A DNA stretch of 64,000 nt, taken from positions 992,001 to 1,056,000 of the forward strand of contig JAQSEB010000041.1 in NCBI GenBank assembly GCA_030063045.1. Reading direction: 5' to 3'. The DNA comes from Pratylenchus scribneri. Taxonomy: Eukaryota > Nematoda > Chromadorea > Rhabditida > Pratylenchidae. Made by a program: the position numbers and the translations under genes. Positions 59,801 through 64,000 of this stretch are shown here, one piece after another. Position 1 is the stretch's first letter; each line of letters begins with the position of its first letter. Below the pieces are notes generated by a model. That model was given only the letters and a program-made list of their open reading frames with translations, ran no database searches and was not told the origin of the DNA.

Positions 59801-62644
59801 TCTGATTTTAATAATTCCGCCTGTTCTGATTTTAATAATTCCGCCTGTTCTGATTTTTAATTCCGCCTGTTCTGATTTTAATAATTCCGCCTGTTCTGAT
59901 TTTTAATTCCGCCTGTTCTGATTTTAATTCCGCCTGTTCTGATTTTAATAATTCCGCCTGTTCTGATTTTAATAATTCCGCCTGTTCTGATTTTAATTCC
60001 GCCTGTTCTGATTTTAATTCCGCCTGTTCTGATTTTTAATTCCGCCTGTTCTGATTTTAATAATTCCGCCTGTTCTGATTTTTAATTCCGCCTGTTCTGA
60101 TTTTTAATTCCGCCTGTTCTGATTTTAATTCCGCCTGTTCTGATTTTTAATTCCGCCTGTTCTGATTTTAATAATTCCGCCTGTTCTGATTTTAATTCCG
60201 CCTGTTCTGATTTTTAATTCCGCCTGTTCTGATTTTAATAATTCCGCCTGTTCTGATTTTTAATTCCGCCTGTTCTGATTTTTAATTCCGCCTGTTCTGA
60301 TTTTTAATTCCGCCTGTTCTGATTTTTAATTCCGCCTGTTCTGATTTTAATTCCGCCTGTTCTGATTTTAATAATTCCGCCTGTTCTGATTTTAATAATT
60401 CCGCCTGTTCTGATTTTAATTCCGCCTGTTCTGATTTTTAATTCCGCCTGTTCTGATTTTAATAATTCCGCCTGTTCTGATTTTTAATTCCGCCTGTTCT
60501 GATTTTAATAATTCCGCCTGTTCTGATTTTTAATTCCGCCTGTTCTGATTTTTAATTCCGCCTGTTCTGATTTTAATTCCGCCTGTTCTGATTTTTAATT
60601 CCGCCTGTTCTGATTTTAATTCCGCCTGTTCTGATTTTTAATTCCGCCTGTTCTGATTTTAATTCCGCCTGTTCTGATTTTTAATTCCGCCTGTTCTGAT
60701 TTTAATTCCACATTTTTGCCCCAGATAATACTCTGTTTGGCAAATATTTTCTGGAATATTGTACTTTCTCAAACCAAATCAAATCAATTTTAGTTCCACT
60801 TTTCTTTAATCCATCTCTCCTTTTTTAAATTAATAAACTGATTGGGGATTGAATAATAGAATAAATGAATATCAAATCAATCAAAAATTTTGCCAGGCCA
60901 TTACCACACGGCATGGATTGGCAGCACAATATCATTTGCTACTTCAAAATGCTGGCATTCAAATTAATTGGGAATTCGTGTCCCAATATTTGTGCAAATA
61001 TTCCACCAATTACAGGTCCAATTCCCCCTTCTCCCAATTTTCACCTTTCCTTTTATTTTTATAGATCACCTCGCCAATGTGCTCTTCGCTATCAAAATCA
61101 TGTCCTCCGTTGTGATGATGCCACTTCAACGGAAAAAGGTGCCTCTTTCACCAATTTTCTATTTCAACTTACCGTATTTCCTCTATTATTGGTCCCCCAC
61201 TCTAATAGAACCCTCTCATATAATAATAGCCCTTAAGGTGAAAAAAGTATAAAATATGAATTTTTTTCTCCCTTTGGAGGAGGGTCTATGAAAAATAGAG
61301 GACCGTTGCCACTAATAGAGGAATACGGTATGATATTTACTAATAAATAGGTTCCGCCTCTTCACGTCGCCAGCGGGCCCATTCAATGGTGGCACCACCG
61401 CAATCCGTCATTTTTGATACAAATTTTTGCGTCCAAGAGGCAGTCAATTCCATCCGGAAACATTCATCAATTGTTTCTGAAATTGGTATGTTTTACGGCG
61501 AATTTTGGGAAATCTCGGCTTCTAGGCAACCTGCTGCTGGAGACTTGGGATTGGGAATAGTGCTCATTCGATTGGGCATGGGCGATTTAGTCTATGAAAT
61601 TTCAATTTTAGACCGAACCAATATTAAAACTTAGGTAAAAGTTAGTATAAAACAAAACCGGTTTGGTTTTAAACAATGGTTCAATATTTTCAAAATAATT
61701 TCTAGCAAATTTTAGAATAGGTTCATTCGACTGGCCATAGTCGATTTAGTCTATAGAATCTCATTTTGAGACCGAAATTAAGGTTTAGACAAAATTTAGT
61801 AAACCAAAACCAGTTTGGTTTTAAACAATGGTTCAATATTTTCAAAAACAAGCTCAAAACGGTTTGAAATTGAAATTTTATACTTTAAATTGGTCATTCC
61901 GAGTCAATTGACTTCTTTTTCGGGTCTGTTAGAATCTTGTTTTGAAAAAGTGTGAACCATTGTTTAAACCCAAATCGGTTTTGGTTTCCTAACTTGCCAA
62001 ATTTAATATCGGTTTAAAATTGAAATTTCATAGACTAAATCGCCCATAACCAATCAAATAAACTCATTCTCGAGCCTAATATAGGTTGCCTAAAAATCGT
62101 AATTTCCAAAATTAGCTAGCCCAACACATCTATGTAGCTAATTCCCTGTAATAATCCAATTCCCAAAAATAAACTTCTCACACAAAAATAAGCTAAAGCC
62201 CCCAACATATCTAGCTAATTAGTAATTACCAGAAATTAATCAATTTCCAAAAATTTAACTGTTAACACAGGTAAACCTCGTGGCGATCATCATCATCATC
62301 AACCTCGTCCCACACCCACACAAGGCCAACAAGGTGGTGGTGGCCATCATCATTCATCACATTCCTCCTCCTCCCATCATCATCCACCACCGCCTCAACA
62401 ACAAAAACAAACCCCTCAACTCCTTTGCATGTCCGGCCGAATCCCGCATTCCCATGAGCAACGGTTGGCGGAGTTGGGTGCACGGCATTCGAATGTGGCC
62501 CGGCCAATGGACATTTTGATGAAAAGCAGGAGGAGGGGGGCAAAGGCCGGTGCCGAACCACCAAAAGTAATAACAGTAGCAGATGGGACGATGACCATCA
62601 AAAAAGGGCATGGGCCGTCAAATTTGGCAATGGGAAGAAGATGA
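32889..62644 (+). CDS. ssl-1: SSL-1/EP400/Domino-type SWR1-family chromatin remodelling ATPase
   Basis: Nuclear ATPase of a SWR1/TIP60-p400-like complex, the family that exchanges H2A.Z. Exons: 32889-33007, 33053-33142, 33189-33258, 33304-33363, 33609-33794 (HSA domain [17 protein letters not shown]), 33978-34151, 34596-34904, 35428-35706, 36177-36491 (motif I DEMGLGKT), 36982-37174 (DEAQNIKN), 37765-37934 ([11 protein letters not shown]), 37977-38113, 38543-38993 ([16 protein letters not shown]), 39588-39973, 40351-40550, 40873-41171 ([20 protein letters not shown]), 41222-41257, 41486-41602, 41646-41774, 41821-41979, 42202-42285, 42584-42721 or beyond, 56245-56893 ([12 protein letters not shown]), 57212-57281, 57334-57514, 60897-61015 and 61065-61138 (SANT), 61351-61485, 62271-62644. 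About 1900 residues. The long insert between ATPase lobes (exons 13-15) is typical of INO80/SWR1 split ATPases. The intron after 42285 starts with GC. A BEL/Pao element sits after 42975. Confidence 0.94.
33800..33962. repeat. Minisatellite variant in SSL-1 intron 5
   Basis: About six short units such as AAAAAACCTCAAGGTTTTTATTACC and the shorter CCTCAAGTTTTTATTGCC (each under 26 bp). A diverged relative of the VMP1 and cullin-2 intron minisatellite. Confidence 0.7.
34203..34537. repeat. Foldback repeat, copy 2
   Basis: In SSL-1 intron 6. Left arm GGTCAGGCCTTTAGCCAACC then GGGAAATCTCGACTTTTGGG; right arm complement ending TCTGGCTAAGGGCCTTTCC. The longest and best-bounded copy of the 569-841 family. 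Confidence 0.75.
35750..36080. mobile_element. Foldback MITE in SSL-1 intron 8
   Basis: Inverted arms: ACCACCCATTTAACCAATAT and GTGGCTATCTATTGTTATAT at left, matched by ATATACCAATGGATAGCCA and TTGGATAATTGGGTGGC at right, with CCATCCAAAACTATAATG and its partner nearer the centre. About 330 bp. Confidence 0.6.
36545..36965. repeat. Two tandem TAGGGATAGG-family copies in SSL-1 intron 9
   Basis: Repeats of ACCTATTTTGGTAATTTTTCG, AATTTCATTGGAAAAATGCA and CACATATTTTGAGGTTCCC occur twice about 180 bp apart. Non-coding. Confidence 0.65.
37225..37645 (+). repeat. Three T-arm-like repeats in SSL-1 intron 10
   Basis: Cores near 37262, 37428 and 37598 (for example GGTTCGAATCCGCTCAGAGG), each preceded by about 30 bp ending TTTAGG and followed by a T-run and ATGCATTTT-like tail. 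Plus orientation, tandem, about 170-bp spacing. Confidence 0.75.
38114..38542. other. SSL-1 intron 12, no feature seen
   Basis: AT-rich intron without a recognisable repeat or gene. Confidence 0.4.
39060..39525 (+). repeat. Three tandem T-arm-like repeats in SSL-1 intron 13
   Basis: Cores near 39105, 39268 and 39417 (CGGGTTCGAACCCGCTCAGA in the best copy), period about 155 bp. Each is followed by GGAAGTTATTTTTTTCGGGC, TGCCACTTTTATGCATTTTT and ACATTTCTAGATAAAATAC. Confidence 0.85.
40004..40288. repeat. Foldback repeat, copy 3
   Basis: In SSL-1 intron 14. Left arm GAATCTCGACTTCTAGGCAA with ATTCGACTCGGCATGGTCAA; right arm complement. Same family as 569-841. Confidence 0.75.
40600..40860. repeat. 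TAGGGATAGG-family copy in SSL-1 intron 15
   Basis: Inverted-orientation interior: TTTGCCAAAAATAAACAAT, TTGCATTTTTCTAATGAAAT and AAAAAGTGCCAAAAATAGGT. Confidence 0.6.
41258..41485. repeat. AAATTAAATT simple repeat in SSL-1 intron 17
   Basis: Almost entirely (AAATTAAATT)n-like sequence with occasional TATATTTAAA. Non-coding. Confidence 0.85.
42010..42130 (+). repeat. T-arm-like repeat in SSL-1 intron 20
   Basis: One copy: CCTTCACTTTTGAAAATTTA, GGATTCGAATCCGCCCAAG, TTTTTTCGGGCTCGATTGTC, TTATGCATTTTATATTTTT. Confidence 0.7.
42286..42583. repeat. GC-AG intron 21 of SSL-1 holding a TAGGGATAGG-family copy
   Basis: The intron starts GCAAGT at 42286 and ends AAG at 42583. The interior has ACCTATTTTGGGTAAAAATT, CATTAGAAAAATGCAATAAA and GTTCCCGAAACCTATTTTTG. 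Non-coding. Confidence 0.7.
42976..43514 (+). repeat. 5' LTR of the BEL/Pao element
   Basis: 539 bp. Contains a T20-like tract near 43083-43101 and an AATAAA signal at 43466-43471. Its first 120 bases happen to keep open the reading frame of SSL-1 exon 22. Confidence 0.95.
43516..43533 (+). promoter_or_regulatory. Primer binding site
   Basis: TGGCGACCCTGGCAGGAC, one base after the 5' LTR. TGG at the LTR edge and the GGCGACC core fit the tRNA-primed sites of BEL/Pao elements. The tRNA was not identified. Confidence 0.8.
43534..43939 (+). other. 5' leader of the BEL/Pao element
   Basis: Untranslated leader of about 400 bp between primer site and first ATG, with an ATC trinucleotide run at 43556-43573. 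The frame is open from 43889 but its first ATG is at 43940. Confidence 0.6.
43940..55096 (+). CDS. BEL/Pao gag-pol-env-like polyprotein, single ORF
   Basis: 3718 residues from ATG 43940 to TGA 55094-55096, no stop or shift. Order (residues): DUF1759-like gag 169-341; zinc knuckles 463-526 ([36 protein letters not shown]); aspartic protease about 606 ([11 protein letters not shown] where DTG/DSG is usual); reverse transcriptase 887-1039 ([13 protein letters not shown]); RNase H 1207-1337 ([16 protein letters not shown]); integrase 1524-1754 (zinc-binding H/C residues, [22 protein letters not shown]); DUF5641-like 1819-1902. Then come a repeated V(Q)VSSLPP linker 2053-2174, an RS-rich stretch 2391-2434 and an unrecognised module 2454-2794. 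The env-like part has a hydrophobic signal 2814-2833, a Ser/Thr-rich stalk, a Cys-rich ectodomain 3047-3307, furin-like RRKR 3321-3324, a membrane segment 3560-3593 and a long basic tail. The last 14 codons lie in the 3' LTR. Confidence 0.96.
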   Translation: MSNTYSLRIKLALSTLEKAKKNDELTMTVDKNLSAFDNAIILEAGLNRVKKEIATIELQVGNIQKALFEWSQFILKVDKAERKDEDTKFSTFTEKEKVVELTSEAQTLLSELHDTEATILTAMNSQRSKAERDQRAEFREHTREMANIAPTPAAAQAPAPAAFPTLYRLPTLEITPFKGQRREWPAFEEAFNAAVDSKPGSDIEKLNILRSYLIGEPHTLIAGLRLEKDNYGVAKKLLKDTYGDKRDYVRTLYNELNALKPCNTLNDTKQFVLELERVARELETAGEDIEGTQISLMLEKKLNKNFLRTILNAKREDPDNWNTTKLREELKAAVQRETAIQEVMSEYNMDQSSSHFQNRSKGAPGFKRHSQISSVVEGDKSKHAGGKYNSKPATVPKDQSNTKPKQKGYKPQSWDQTNKAKKPEFGRNKGQGQPQTQSPESQRQFHSQGQTQGQTETRGPGPCAFCGEQHWHNMCPKYTTHQQRITIAREKKLCLRCLRANHIAKDCPRPATCYNCRKPHPTALCRSKERQHTQVSSLMEQQMGEMLQLLKEHRVTPEVQNKSEGQVTAQCNSIHQDPCSKVLLMTIESTVFNPTDPTRNMVAMIFIDPGAQRSFITSEAAMKLGLSSMTKEECYLTAFGERVPKRYQTDLVKLGFLCPGGDRMIINLNKMKFLVKEMPMISPTELDAAELRRRKLRIPKLREPEILLGMNIFNQLKVHEEGQLPSGFSMCNSRLGPLLCGEGQLEYASYNDNITYVLSVHEHENVEFSSKPDDVTMDNQIHEFFGLNTIGMDDAAEANDKDEIMLQFRKNLTFIDGRYQVALPFNHLVDNLTTNYKQAKARLAQTLKKLKQLNLVEQYDKIIRDQEEKGMIERVVQADERSGPVHYLPHRAVVKEDKATTKIRIVMDASAKPKGIPNAPSLNDCLHTGPLLLKELVGILLRFRRMKNAILADIEKAFLQLSVRIQDRDCTRFLWFDDPKEVDPENIHFEKCIIFRFCRVSFGLTVSPFLLNATIREHLMLFDLPLAHIIEENLYVDNILIDVDAVQKERNLSIQDICEEAKTLFESGGMTLREFFSNDPNAISGLSESDLAKNQTETKILGIKWTTKGDEIHFIWPQFLADTKLTRRSCLSHIASLYDPLGLLSPALLPAKIFLRKIVDTQSKWDEEVSKELKKEWRDIMEQWKGYNGEPITMTFPRHVPSHEVNELHCFTDASGHGLGIAIYQRSVLPEKAQSNIIFAKSLNKPKNVHELESTIPKMELQALTLGVKAAKFVQQQLQIESGQITIWTDSLCCVERLKQSKKYDRFITNRLNKIRGTFQVKHIYGQDNPADVASRGASPRDLVMNLLWRFGPEWLAKDKNRWPTPLDEYQPGDEQKECASEESNQPFFGLEINLIKDDPPTFIVAENFTNWNHLRNAIYYLFKFINKISSKVKLEGELGKQIQLMPKTLGPPTANELFGIVENFLLAEAQRMYPPTETQQKDLRIFKSQGLFRCKGRLNQADLAEETKNPIFLSEKAWITKLIVLDLHKKMKHCGESTLLAALREKYWIPKGRKTLQKIIHSKQYGCLPCRKYKLKPYAYPEPPDLPKSRILRERPFGNCGVDYFGPMIVKDGKDERKAWGVLYTCLVTRAIHLDLADDYSAEAFLRTFRRFCARRGIPKLMLSDNAGNFTLKAKIIESSWRHQLMDEATQAGAEWKFITPRAPWMGGAWERMVGITKRSLMRSIGKMRLSRDEMHTLLCEIEAVVNSRPLTFQSDSEPLRILRPIDFLLPYGDVEIKTPLSEEDPNDPDYNPKVQSDQKLHTMMRWASKRINKFWTIWRNDYLLALRERDMHSTSDNNYPREGDIVLIEEEEEDRSKWELGKILSLVKNRDGHPRVANILKNGKIMKRAINQLYKLEIPDQSDQNPDSRIVKSTALAIMNQNLKMPTLSKEAIIGLNDWSFKQIRPDECDDDDMVPMGEAKLDHGQQERLEELWNTGKYAKFLKEVNEAEAHGKRLMNPTMPTRQLPLSSKFSSSKSKLKRHQKLKHQSTSKTTEMMASVTVQSRPVSNEPMQVSSLPPVHKPIQAPAIEPIQSAAEKPVQAKMLPLSFGAVQVSSMSPAAKFNKVGSLLSMATTEQAQLLETTIETIPNTNEAEKSIHMSSSPPIGEAVQVSSLPPAQKTVQPAEKKSVQIGERSSAVENDKSKSKPDTPMEEASNEASTEDWIPFYRKPGYRMKRKNPLVPSKHQPYMKARGDRPRLHTSGYNMLFRSLGGKKWLIEQSKKRAILNQLSTEKRIEFLDKEERKLQTAQITSSMAKETPKPAAPDLMTPEKLAKRKREDLERKLEWMQKRERNFLRRDAKWVKESAKKGLELCPATPMFPMADEPCSSSQIKQRELPRSPSATRKRSQRSRSRSRKRRSRSPLRKRRSCSPLRQRKSRSPRRKESVSQRVRDKSPKKGETSERPPSSTDKVHSRAILKALSYHQNYLPFNLFTECDWSPEHKYCTRSNTLENMTTGRLKMPEYRNYRANSLLMTIILSWLGRRQNLPPQQWQKSKKHHQMITGEMNLTTMEIAEKLYYEEWQTKPNKHFTYDHIEAALEKFIASCNWVASCIEKHPYQAAFLRDGRDESMHSNDNDPTSGFPQFLVHINKLVMIVLTNMKRKRYFPESCLMKAPTICIGDYTAEVTNQSITSPSCWFAYYGEKDERSMREKLFPGHTVQRAIFAFQPKDQNDLTEQIREGMMDLKKAGLEINLILQNSNQRDWAAIQKRGGKFAAEAKAGYFITNGEPKDRKAILNEILPKQVKNDEASTQAPPANASKEAKLKWAQKYISMLQIIMVAMLFMMQATSGNAVPIWKPNFPDTENLLGIPIFQIEKRGPHENSISASTQALIDEYKRKLREQPDQSQQHSKDLAQKAWLEHQKQIAEQSSTTIMSTTTQSTIEVSQSTTTTKGTSFTIYFQRSTSLSPTSTIQTSSKQSSAPTTQSSTTKSSQMTTQTRVQTSALNTRASLSSSSVKSSTMLSTNYQQSTTQSTTTRQHWTGRQSWHRKYTRTEENPHHKNGVPAMLCPNQGSSIWSLKLGENSPFCKPLPSLSATWNELGVHLYGRIINPKKVEDAMHCSATKTVKSYYTNLLGDEVSDPPVPLTYFLEISKHDCLKMVEQHVCPFFDPPQPLKWENHVWKTNNALIIDYPGRIHSFFLGGRTSEAINCFLQNASLYYRPHNLKLTSPIHPVDECHYENQYCFLMDNTSLVWNAHCTNHKCQTCDFEFKEWRKGEYTGPSEKTNAIWISDNKEQALTFDLNAEKVIACDDLEIRIAEQGLGIRQIQFQTLFANHTDSRRKRTVTESQLATQLTAAQYNTNRALMQLFMQECRRSQRTTSATLQARKILKQQNLMARWIGEETLEIWHCTDVPLSDINYREYDDICFKFIPVKVRCGEDWKPAFLDPELRILSASAPVADCNIYRFHYLQIEQNRWLRIDTKHGTSMRIDQSNIHEFQEHMKLTGFDISPKGFHEWTLYNNTDITLFTHVEESARFQKWKDSVKQEEHNRAMALGNMPGGLKGVVENWLHDLIQSIIHKIMLFSCGWALFLFLRDFLWPILFANLFMPVISTTRVLLGMPPLKRKGKKKSKRKSRSTSEDEDELEPLTTRKPCIKKRKARTSRKKSALKRRKSRKSTDFIEEKPKEPTQGKEEDDTISEPKKKKQSLHMDLISQVVKFAPAGVSNIDDPGKAGSKK
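55045..55052 (+). promoter_or_regulatory. Short polypurine tract
   Basis: GGCGGGAG with one pyrimidine, immediately before the 3' LTR at 55053. Position fits a plus-strand primer; it lies inside the coding sequence. Confidence 0.5.
55053..55591 (+). repeat. 3' LTR of the BEL/Pao element
   Basis: 539 bp, apparently identical to the 5' LTR. Its first 44 bases encode the C-terminus and stop codon of the polyprotein. AATAAA at 55543-55548. Confidence 0.95.
55596..56244. other. SSL-1 sequence between the retrotransposon and exon 23
   Basis: Directly after the insertion the SSL-1 exon-22 frame would continue for eight codons to TAA at 55621-55623, then AATAAA at 55644. An inverted repeat (CAAAACTTTGCTCTTTTTGT near 55783, complement near 56000) suggests a MITE at about 55780-56025. 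A CAATAGTGACCCC / GGGGCCACTATTG pair with TACGGTA near 56120-56222 is a TACCGTATT-family remnant. Ends in TTTTTCTAG acceptor. Confidence 0.5.
57765..60712. repeat. Satellite array of about 2.95 kb in an SSL-1 intron
   Basis: Roughly 135 tandem copies of TTCCGCCTGTTCTGATTTT followed by AA, TAA or AATAA, giving interleaved 21-, 22- and 24-bp units. Copies are nearly identical in the core; the length variants occur in recurring blocks, hinting at higher-order duplication. It lies wholly between exons 57334-57514 (acidic linker) and 60897-61015 (SANT), so it sits inside one 3.4-kb intron. Confidence 0.98.
61170..61330. mobile_element. TACCGTATT-family MITE, best-bounded copy
   Basis: 161 bp with ends TACCGTATTTCCTCTATTA and CCACTAATAGAGGAATACGGTA (split here as CCACTAATAGAGG + AATACGGTA). 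TA at both ends is compatible with a Tc1/mariner-type TA duplication. In the SSL-1 intron 61139-61350. Confidence 0.82.
61506..62110. repeat. Foldback repeat, copy 4, compound
   Basis: About twice the length of other copies. GGGAAATCTCGGCTTCTAGG begins it; several partial arms (ATTCGACTGGCCATAGTCGA, AAATTGAAATTTCATAGACT) follow. Probably two overlapping insertions or an internal duplication. Last SSL-1 intron. Confidence 0.65.
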
Positions 62645-63772
62645 AAAAACACAAAAGAAGAAGAGATGATATCCGAAACTGCCATTTTTAATTATACTCC
62701 CTCCACATTCACCCCTTTATTTTCACTGTTACCGTATTTCTTTTTATTTAAAGAATAAATAAAATTGTCTAAATATTGCACTTGGGTTGGGGGATTGGGA
62801 TTGGTTTTTTTGGTACAAAATACCCGAAATTGCTGAAATGAGGCCATCAAAATCCAACAATGCTGATGATATTAGATTAGTGCCCAAATTTCCAAATTCG
62901 CGTTAATTGAATTTACTTCTAGTTGGAAATGGAAATATAATGGAAATTTATTAATTAATTGAATAGTTCCAAGGAAATATAGTGGGGAAAGTGAATACTA
63001 ACTACAATATTGTAAATTCGCACCAATTCATTCAAAATCTTCGGGAAGTTTGAGAACACATTTTCCATAAATAATTGGTCCAGAAAAACAAATTGTCATG
63101 AGCACAAAAATGGAGAGGGGGAAGGGCGGAGCCACAAAAAGAAAAGACCTCAAACTGCCATTTCAATTATTTGGGAATTCCGAAATCGGAACTATACAAT
63201 AATTTCCACTGAATACAATGAATATTTTTTTTATTTATTAAAGAAAATAAAAATGAAACAAATTTATTCATCGTCAATAGTGAGAATAATTAAAATTGAA
63301 TTGATTGAAAGGCTGAATTAAATCTGAAGAAATGGCATAAAATTATATAGAATTTAGAGGTTTATTTCGTTTGAAAAAAGGAGGAGGCATTGATTGGGTT
63401 GAATGAATGAATGTGTTCTCCTTTCTTCTAAATACTACCTATTTATTCTATATTAGTCCCTTTGCTCACAGTCGATTTTGCGAATTTGTCGGTTTGAATG
63501 AAAACCCGGTTTTCGGTTTTTGAAAAAAATGCTTTTTTCGGCTTCGATTTCTTCTATTTTCGATTTTAAAAAGCAAAAATTCCCAATTTCAATTTTAAAT
63601 TTTTCATCGATTTTCTTAAACCGAACCGACTGTGAACAACCCCTACTTTAAATTCCACACTCTAATTATGCCAGTCCATTTCATTACATAAATTAAAATT
63701 AAAATAATTAATAATATAATAAATAATAAAATTTATATTGTTTATATCAATCAATATTATGTATTTTCCAAG
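62645..63772. other. 3' flank of SSL-1 and intergenic DNA
   Basis: AATAAA at 62754-62759 is a plausible SSL-1 poly(A) signal about 110 bp after the stop. An imperfect inverted repeat (TAGTCCCTTTGCTCACAGTC at about 63453, GACTGTGAACAACCCCTA ending about 63648) suggests another hAT-like MITE, without a matching 8-bp duplication. No gene. Confidence 0.5.
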
Positions 63773-64000
63773 GAGCAAGGACCCGTTTTTGTTTGTATAT
63801 TTGGATTATTTGTGTGTGCCAATGCCATATGCCAATCATCAGAATAACAAAAAGGAGCACGTGGCCACCATCATCAATGAAAATGATGTTGCTATTCCAA
63901 ATTGCATTTCACTACCACCACCACCGGCAGCTCCATTTCCAATTTTTTTCGGTGTTATGTTACTGTCATTTGTGGCCACCGTAATTGAAATTGTGGTGGT
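63773..64000 (+). CDS. Possible exon of a further gene, runs off the window
   Basis: After a TTTTCCAAG acceptor-like site the frame beginning AGC AAG GAC stays open for 75 codons to the edge. It encodes FLFVYLDYLCVPMPYANH, a PPPPAAPFP turn and a hydrophobic stretch FFGVMLLSFVATVIEIVV that could span a membrane. No family recognised; could be chance. Confidence 0.3.

Noticed and set aside
57765..60712. CRISPR-like repeat array
   Set aside because: Units are tandem without unique spacers, and the context is a eukaryotic intron.

Overview
The window reads as nuclear DNA of a nematode: AT-rich, with gene-dense protein-coding loci cut into many short exons, introns that often end in TTTTAG, TTTCAG or AAG, and proteins closest to animal families. 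Non-canonical GC-AG introns occur three times, a feature reported as common in some plant-parasitic (tylenchine) nematodes, but I cannot name the species. I reconstructed exons by hand from reading frame, splice sites and remembered family similarity; no search was run.

Layout. 169-3961 (+): VMP1/EPG-3, an ER autophagy scramblase, with its first exon(s) missing. 4926-5543 (+): a small F-box-like ORF. 6896-9116 (+): an unrecognised five-exon gene. 9598-12415: a complete-looking Mutator-like transposon (MULE) with terminal inverted repeats, a target-site duplication and a transposase on the minus strand. 14047-19930 (+): glutamate decarboxylase (unc-25 type), 21 exons, carrying a 7-bp tandem duplication that breaks the frame. 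22012-23099 (-): a degraded ribosomal protein eL31 (rpl-31) pseudogene enclosed by 80-bp inverted repeats. 24534-26303 (+): an unrecognised gene with a coiled-coil exon. 26588-32359 (+): cullin-2, 16 exons. 32889-62644 (+): an EP400/Domino/SSL-1 type SWR1-family chromatin remodeller (HSA, split SNF2 ATPase, SANT). Inside it, at 42976-55591, sits a 12.6-kb BEL/Pao retrotransposon with apparently identical 539-bp LTRs and one uninterrupted gag-pol-env-like reading frame of about 3,718 residues. An open frame of unknown identity runs off the right edge from about 63773.

Repeats dominate the introns and gaps. They include three arrays of one 21-24-bp satellite family (12840-13430, 20167-20400, 57765-60712), a shared 25-bp minisatellite in three different genes, a T-arm-like dispersed repeat, hAT-type elements with 8-bp duplications (two nested in other elements), foldback elements and a TACCGTATT-ended MITE family.

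The host genes do not form an obvious pathway: autophagy membrane protein, GABA synthesis enzyme, ubiquitin ligase scaffold and chromatin remodeller. The most unusual objects are the giant single-frame BEL/Pao element, with an RS-rich stretch and an unrecognised 340-residue module between pol and env, and its placement in a remodeller gene.
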